From Pseudomonas maumuensis (GTDB lineage: Bacteria > Pseudomonadota > Gammaproteobacteria > Pseudomonadales > Pseudomonadaceae), in assembly GCF_019139675.1 (NCBI RefSeq), contig NZ_CP077077.1:620001-684000 (forward strand): a stretch of DNA of 64,000 nt, given 5' to 3'. Position numbers and translations under genes: made by a program. Numbering within the stretch: position 1 is the stretch's first letter; each line of letters opens with the position of its first letter. Below, piece after piece: positions 60,402 through 64,000 of the stretch. The notes under the pieces are model-generated. The model saw nothing but the letters and a program-made list of their open reading frames with translations, was not told the DNA's origin and ran no database searches.

Positions 60402-60860
60402 TCAGGTTTTTTTGCCGTTGCCCCCCAGATGCCCCAGCGGCACCCTTCGTGCCACCGCGCTAGACAGGATGATCGAGGTCTTGGTGAAGCCCAGCTGCGA
60501 CACGCGGTTGATCAGCGCCTCCAACTCGCCCATGGACGTGACGGCCGCTTGCATGATCACGCAGGGGTCACCGGTCACCCGGTGGCACTCGGTGAGTTCA
60601 GGGATCTTCTCCAAGGCCTCGTAGGCCTGCTGGTTGCCATGGCTGGCCAGGCGCAGTTCCATCACGCACTGGATCGGCAGGCCGATTTTTTCCAGGTCGA
60701 CCTTGGCCGTGTAGCCGCTGATAACACCGCTGGCCTCCAGCTTGGCCACCCGCTCGGCCACCGCCGGGGCGGAGAGATTGACCTGGCGCGCCAGCTGCGC
60801 GTAGGTGGCCCGGCCGTTTTCCAGCAGCGCGGCAAGAAGCATCCGATCGTACTTGTCCAT
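60402..60860 (-). CDS. Lrp/AsnC-family transcriptional regulator
   Basis: 152 residues: HTH (RATYAQLARQVNLSAPAVAERV) and RAM domain (ELTECHRVTGDPCVIMQAAV). Divergent from an EamA-type exporter, the usual pairing of an amino-acid sensor with an exporter. The 152-base gap is AT-rich with TTGCAAAG- and TTTGCGCG-type motifs. Confidence 0.93.
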   Translation of the reverse strand: MDKYDRMLLAALLENGRATYAQLARQVNLSAPAVAERVAKLEASGVISGYTAKVDLEKIGLPIQCVMELRLASHGNQQAYEALEKIPELTECHRVTGDPCVIMQAAVTSMGELEALINRVSQLGFTKTSIILSSAVARRVPLGHLGGNGKKT

Positions 60861-61012
60861 GGCGATTCCAGGTGACCTTGCAATCGACGGTGAAGCGTCT
60901 GCATAACCGCGCATTGCAAAGTGTTTCGGTGTTTTAAACGTGTTTTGTAACTTAAGTTTGCGCGAGGGCCTTTCTAAACTAATCCACCCGTAAACGGATT
61001 TCGAGCCCTGCC

Positions 61013-61933
61013 ATGTCCACCGCCCGCCGCTTCCCGCTGTTGCTCATCGGAGCCTTCCTTGCCTTGTACCTGGTGTGGGGCTCGACCTACCTGTTCATTC
61101 GTATCGGCGTGGAGTCCTGGCCGCCGATGCTGATGGCTGGGGTGCGTTTCGTGATTGCCGGCAGCCTGCTGTATGGCTTCCTGCGCTGGCGCGGCGCGCC
61201 GGCGCCGACCTGGCCGCAGTGGCGCGCGGCCGGCGCCATCGGCTTTCTCCTGCTCAGTTGCGGCAACGGTGGCGTGACCCTGGCCGAACACGCCGGGGTC
61301 GCTTCGGGCGTGGCGGCGCTGGCGGTAGCCACGGTGCCGCTGTTCACCCTGGTGTTCGGGCTGTTCTTCGGCCATCGCAACTCGCGCCTGGAATGGGCGG
61401 GGATCGTCCTCGGGCTGGTCGGCATCGGTATGCTCAACCTGGGCTCGAACCTGCAGGCCAGCCCCATGGGCGCGGCGCTGATCCTGTTCGCTGCGGCGGC
61501 CTGGGCCTTCGGCTCGGTGTGGAGCAAGAGCCTGCCGCTGCCCCAGGGCGCCATGGCCAGTGCCGCGGAAATGCTGGTGGGCGGCGCCGCGTTGCTGATC
61601 GGCAGCGCCGTGAGCGGCGAGCGCCTGACCGAGATGCCCACGGCCGCCGGTTGGGGTGCGCTGGCCTACCTGGTGTTCTTCGGTTCGATCCTGGCGTTCA
61701 GTTCCTACATGTACCTGCTCAAGCACGTGCGCCCGGCGGCCGCCACCAGCTACGCCTACGTCAACCCGGCGGTGGCGGTGCTGTTGGGGATCGTCTTCGC
61801 CGGCGAGCAGATCGGCGCCGAAGAGTGCGTGGCCATGGCGGTGATCATTGGCGCGGTGGTGCTGATCGGCCTGCCGCAATGGCGTAGGGCGCCACAGCAG
61901 CCGGTGCCGTTGAAAGGCGAAATGTGCAAGTAG
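61013..61933 (+). CDS. DMT/EamA-family transporter (YedA-like)
   Basis: 306 residues, ten helices in two EamA halves (LALYLVWGSTYLFIRIGVESWPP in parts; SYAYVNPAVAVLLGIVFAGEQ). Related to YedA/RhtA-type amino-acid or metabolite exporters. Divergent from the Lrp-family gene at 60860, which probably controls it. Confidence 0.9.
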   Translation: MSTARRFPLLLIGAFLALYLVWGSTYLFIRIGVESWPPMLMAGVRFVIAGSLLYGFLRWRGAPAPTWPQWRAAGAIGFLLLSCGNGGVTLAEHAGVASGVAALAVATVPLFTLVFGLFFGHRNSRLEWAGIVLGLVGIGMLNLGSNLQASPMGAALILFAAAAWAFGSVWSKSLPLPQGAMASAAEMLVGGAALLIGSAVSGERLTEMPTAAGWGALAYLVFFGSILAFSSYMYLLKHVRPAAATSYAYVNPAVAVLLGIVFAGEQIGAEECVAMAVIIGAVVLIGLPQWRRAPQQPVPLKGEMCK

Positions 61934-61988
61934 GGCAGGGCGTTGCGGTAAACTTGCCGCCTTCGCTGAACCCCCTGACGGTATTGCC

Positions 61989-63320
61989 ATGAATTTCGCC
62001 CAACTCGGCCTGATCGAACCGCTGCTGCGCACCCTGCAGACGCTGGACTACACCACGCCCACCCCGGTCCAGGCCAAGGCCATCCCCGCCGTGCTCGCTG
62101 GCCGTGACCTGATGGCCGCCGCCCAGACCGGCACCGGCAAGACCGCCGGTTTCGCCCTGCCGGTGCTGCAGCGCCTGGCCCTGGAAGGAGAGAAGGTCGC
62201 CAGCAACTCGATCCGTGCGCTGGTGTTGGTGCCGACCCGCGAGCTGGCCGAGCAGGTGCATAACAACGTGCGCGAGTACGCCGAGAATCTGCCGCTGAGC
62301 ACCTACGCGGTGTACGGCGGGGTCAGCATCAACCCGCAGATGATGCGCCTGCGTCGTGGCGTCGACCTGCTGGTGGCGACCCCAGGCCGCCTGCTCGACC
62401 TCTTCCGCCAGAACGCGGTGAAGTTCAACCAAGTGCAGACCCTGGTGCTCGACGAAGCCGACCGCATGCTCGACCTGGGTTTTGCCGAAGAATTGCAATC
62501 GGTGTACGCGGCGTTGCCGCGCAAGCGCCAGACACTGCTGTTCTCCGCCACCTTCTCCGAGCAGATTCGCCTGCTCGCGGGCCTGGCGCTGAACGACCCG
62601 CTGAGCATCGAAGTGAGCCCGCGCAACGCCGCCGCGAGCACGGTCAAGCAGTGGCTGGTGCCTGTGGATAAAAAGCGCAAGGCCGACCTGTTCATCCACC
62701 TGATGCGCAAGCAACGCTGGAAGCAGGTGCTGGTGTTCGCCAAGACTCGCAACGGCGTCGATCAACTGGTCGAGCGCCTGTTGGCCGAGGGCGTGAATGC
62801 CGACGGCATCCACGGCGACCGTCCGCAGGCCACCCGCCAGCGTGCCCTGGACAGCTTCAAGGCCCGTGAGATTCAGGTACTGGTGGCCACCGACGTGGCC
62901 GCTCGCGGCCTGGACATCGACGACTTGCCACTGGTGGTCAACCTCGACCTGCCAATCGTCGCCGAAGACTATGTGCACCGCATCGGCCGTACCGGCCGCG
63001 CAGGGAACAAGGGCGAGGCGATTTCGCTGGTGTGTGCCGACGAGGTGCAATTGCTGGCCACGATCGAGACCCTGATCCGCCAGGTGTTGCCACGGCATGA
63101 GGAGCCGGATTTCATCCCCGATCACCGGGTGCCGGTGACCGATGCCAGTGGCCAGGTACTGAAGAAACCGAAGAAGCCCAAGAAGCCCAAGGAGAACAGC
63201 GCCAAGCGTGGCTTGGGGCGTTGGATGGACAGCGAGGGCGCGGGGGCTTCGGCGCCGGCGGTCAAGGCGGTACGCAAGGTGCCGGCGTTCGGTGGCAAGC
63301 CGCGCAAGCCCAAGCCTTGA
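61989..63320 (+). CDS. rhlE: DEAD-box RNA helicase, RhlE type
   Basis: 443 residues. Q motif TTPTPVQAKAIPAVL, motif I AAQTGTGKTAGF, motif II DEADRML, motif III SATFS, motif VI HRIGRTGRAG. A basic tail (KKPKKPKKPKEN) and Gly/Ala-rich end follow. Such enzymes help ribosome assembly and RNA decay in the cold. Several paralogues exist in pseudomonads, so the symbol is by family. Confidence 0.88.
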   Translation: MNFAQLGLIEPLLRTLQTLDYTTPTPVQAKAIPAVLAGRDLMAAAQTGTGKTAGFALPVLQRLALEGEKVASNSIRALVLVPTRELAEQVHNNVREYAENLPLSTYAVYGGVSINPQMMRLRRGVDLLVATPGRLLDLFRQNAVKFNQVQTLVLDEADRMLDLGFAEELQSVYAALPRKRQTLLFSATFSEQIRLLAGLALNDPLSIEVSPRNAAASTVKQWLVPVDKKRKADLFIHLMRKQRWKQVLVFAKTRNGVDQLVERLLAEGVNADGIHGDRPQATRQRALDSFKAREIQVLVATDVAARGLDIDDLPLVVNLDLPIVAEDYVHRIGRTGRAGNKGEAISLVCADEVQLLATIETLIRQVLPRHEEPDFIPDHRVPVTDASGQVLKKPKKPKKPKENSAKRGLGRWMDSEGAGASAPAVKAVRKVPAFGGKPRKPKP

Positions 63321-63327
63321 GATCCTC

Positions 63328-63346
63328 GGGGCTGCGTAGCAGCCCC
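63328..63346. terminator. Triloop hairpin between convergent rhlE and flavoprotein genes
   Basis: GGGGCTGC-GTA-GCAGCCCC, an 8-bp perfect stem 7 bases after the rhlE stop and 8 before the opposite stop. Same design as at 3268, 9337 and 36624. No T tract. Confidence 0.6.
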
Positions 63347-63354
63347 GGTATTCC

Positions 63355-64000
63355 TCAGGTCAGGCGCGTCAGCCAATCAGCCGCCGCATTTCCCGCCCGC
63401 AATCCACTGGCGAAACACGCCGTCAGCAGATAGCCGCCAGTCGGCGCTTCCCAATCCAGCATCTCCCCTGCGCAGAACACGCCGGGCAGGTTGCGCACCA
63501 TCAGTCCCTCGTCCAACCCCTCGAACCGCACTCCGCCGGCACTGCTGATCGCCTCGTCCAGCGGCCGGGTCCGCACCAGCACGATCGGCAGCGCCTTGAT
63601 CGCCGCCGCCAGGCACGCGGGGTCGGCAAAGGTCGCCTGGTCGGTCAGTTCGCGCAGCAACGCCGCTTTCACCCCGTCGATGCCCAGCTGACCGTGCAGA
63701 TGCTTGGCCATCGAGCGCGATCCCCGCGGCTTGGCCAGGGCCTGGGCAATCTTGTCCACAGGCCGGTCCGGCAGCAGGTCCAGCAGCAGGGTTGCTCGAC
63801 CGTCGCGGTTGATCGCCTCGCGCAGCGCCGCCGACCAGGCATACACCAGGCTGCCTTCCACTCCCTGAGCGGTGAGGATGAACTCGCCCTTGCGCGGCGC
63901 GGCGCCGGGGACGCTCAAGGCGATGTTCTTCAGCGGGGCACCGGCGAACTTGTCCTTGAGCAGCGTGCTCCAGCCTTCGACTTCGAAGCCGCAGTTGCTC
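63355..64000 (-). CDS. BaiN/RdsA-family flavoprotein (partial, C-terminal part)
   Basis: The last 215 codons are visible; the N-terminus with the FAD-binding loop lies beyond the right edge. The end shows TRPLDEAISSAGGVRFEG and LPGVFCAGEMLDWEAPTGGY, which are hallmarks of HI0933/BaiN-type NAD(P)/FAD oxidoreductases. Substrate unknown. Confidence 0.88.
   Translation of the reverse strand, partial: SNCGFEVEGWSTLLKDKFAGAPLKNIALSVPGAAPRKGEFILTAQGVEGSLVYAWSAALREAINRDGRATLLLDLLPDRPVDKIAQALAKPRGSRSMAKHLHGQLGIDGVKAALLRELTDQATFADPACLAAAIKALPIVLVRTRPLDEAISSAGGVRFEGLDEGLMVRNLPGVFCAGEMLDWEAPTGGYLLTACFASGLRAGNAAADWLTRLT

Overview
The window reads as chromosomal core genome of a Pseudomonas, most like the P. 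putida group. It is GC-rich with strong G/C third-position bias. It carries palindromes of the ATCGCCGGCAAGCC type typical of that group's REP elements. Its gene order, as far as I can recall it, largely follows the P. aeruginosa PAO1 segment from eutBC/mpl (about PA4025) down to hrpB (about PA3961). I see no tRNA or rRNA gene, transposase, integrase, prophage or CRISPR array, and the few accessory-looking pieces are small.

Layout. (1) 1-7003: ethanolamine catabolism without a microcompartment, exaC-eat-eutB-eutC on the minus strand and the sigma-54 activator eatR divergent. Two sigma-54 promoters are visible, one before exaC and one before eat. (2) 7070-16299: mpl-ubiX-lipoprotein; an NAD(P)-binding protein; a MORN-repeat/C13-peptidase lipoprotein; a PhaJ4-type hydratase; lrgAB-like genes with a LON-domain protein; a DedA-PAP2 fusion and 3-methyladenine glycosylase. 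(3) 16587-32409: proA-nadD-rsfS-rlmH-mrdA-rodA-mltB-rlpA, dacA, ybeD-lipB-lipA, ldcA, sltB3, arfA, holA and lptE. This is a dense block for cell-wall elongation and turnover, lipoate synthesis and ribosome rescue. (4) 32473-40507: leuS, a small unknown gene, a YdcF-type protein, and ybeZ-ybeY-corC-lnt. (5) 40687-50353: Sel1 protein, hemL-thiE-thiD, a LadS-like kinase lacking a receiver domain, an AidB-type acyl-CoA dehydrogenase, amn and rluE. (6) 50375-64000: DUF2788, two Lrp-family regulators, an MFS exporter with its TetR regulator, a cation-diffusion facilitator, hrpB, small envelope genes, a NYN-domain protein, an EamA exporter, a RhlE-type helicase and part of a BaiN-type flavoprotein.

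How the parts work together. Ethanolamine entering through Eat is split by EutBC into acetaldehyde and ammonia, ExaC oxidises the aldehyde, and EatR with RpoN switches the genes on. MrdA and RodA form the elongasome core; MltB, RlpA, DacA, LdcA, SltB3 and Mpl trim and recycle the wall. LptE, Lnt and several lipoproteins build the outer membrane. RsfS, RlmH, RluE, YbeY, ArfA, HrpB and RhlE act on ribosomes or RNA.

The points most worth a second look are: a 17-bp triloop hairpin repeated at gene 3' ends and often fused to a REP; a GNRA-capped hairpin inside arfA; the MORN/C13 lipoprotein; an Lrp-controlled plus-strand transcript that seems to have no gene; the absence of miaB from its usual place; and the missing receiver domain in the LadS homologue.
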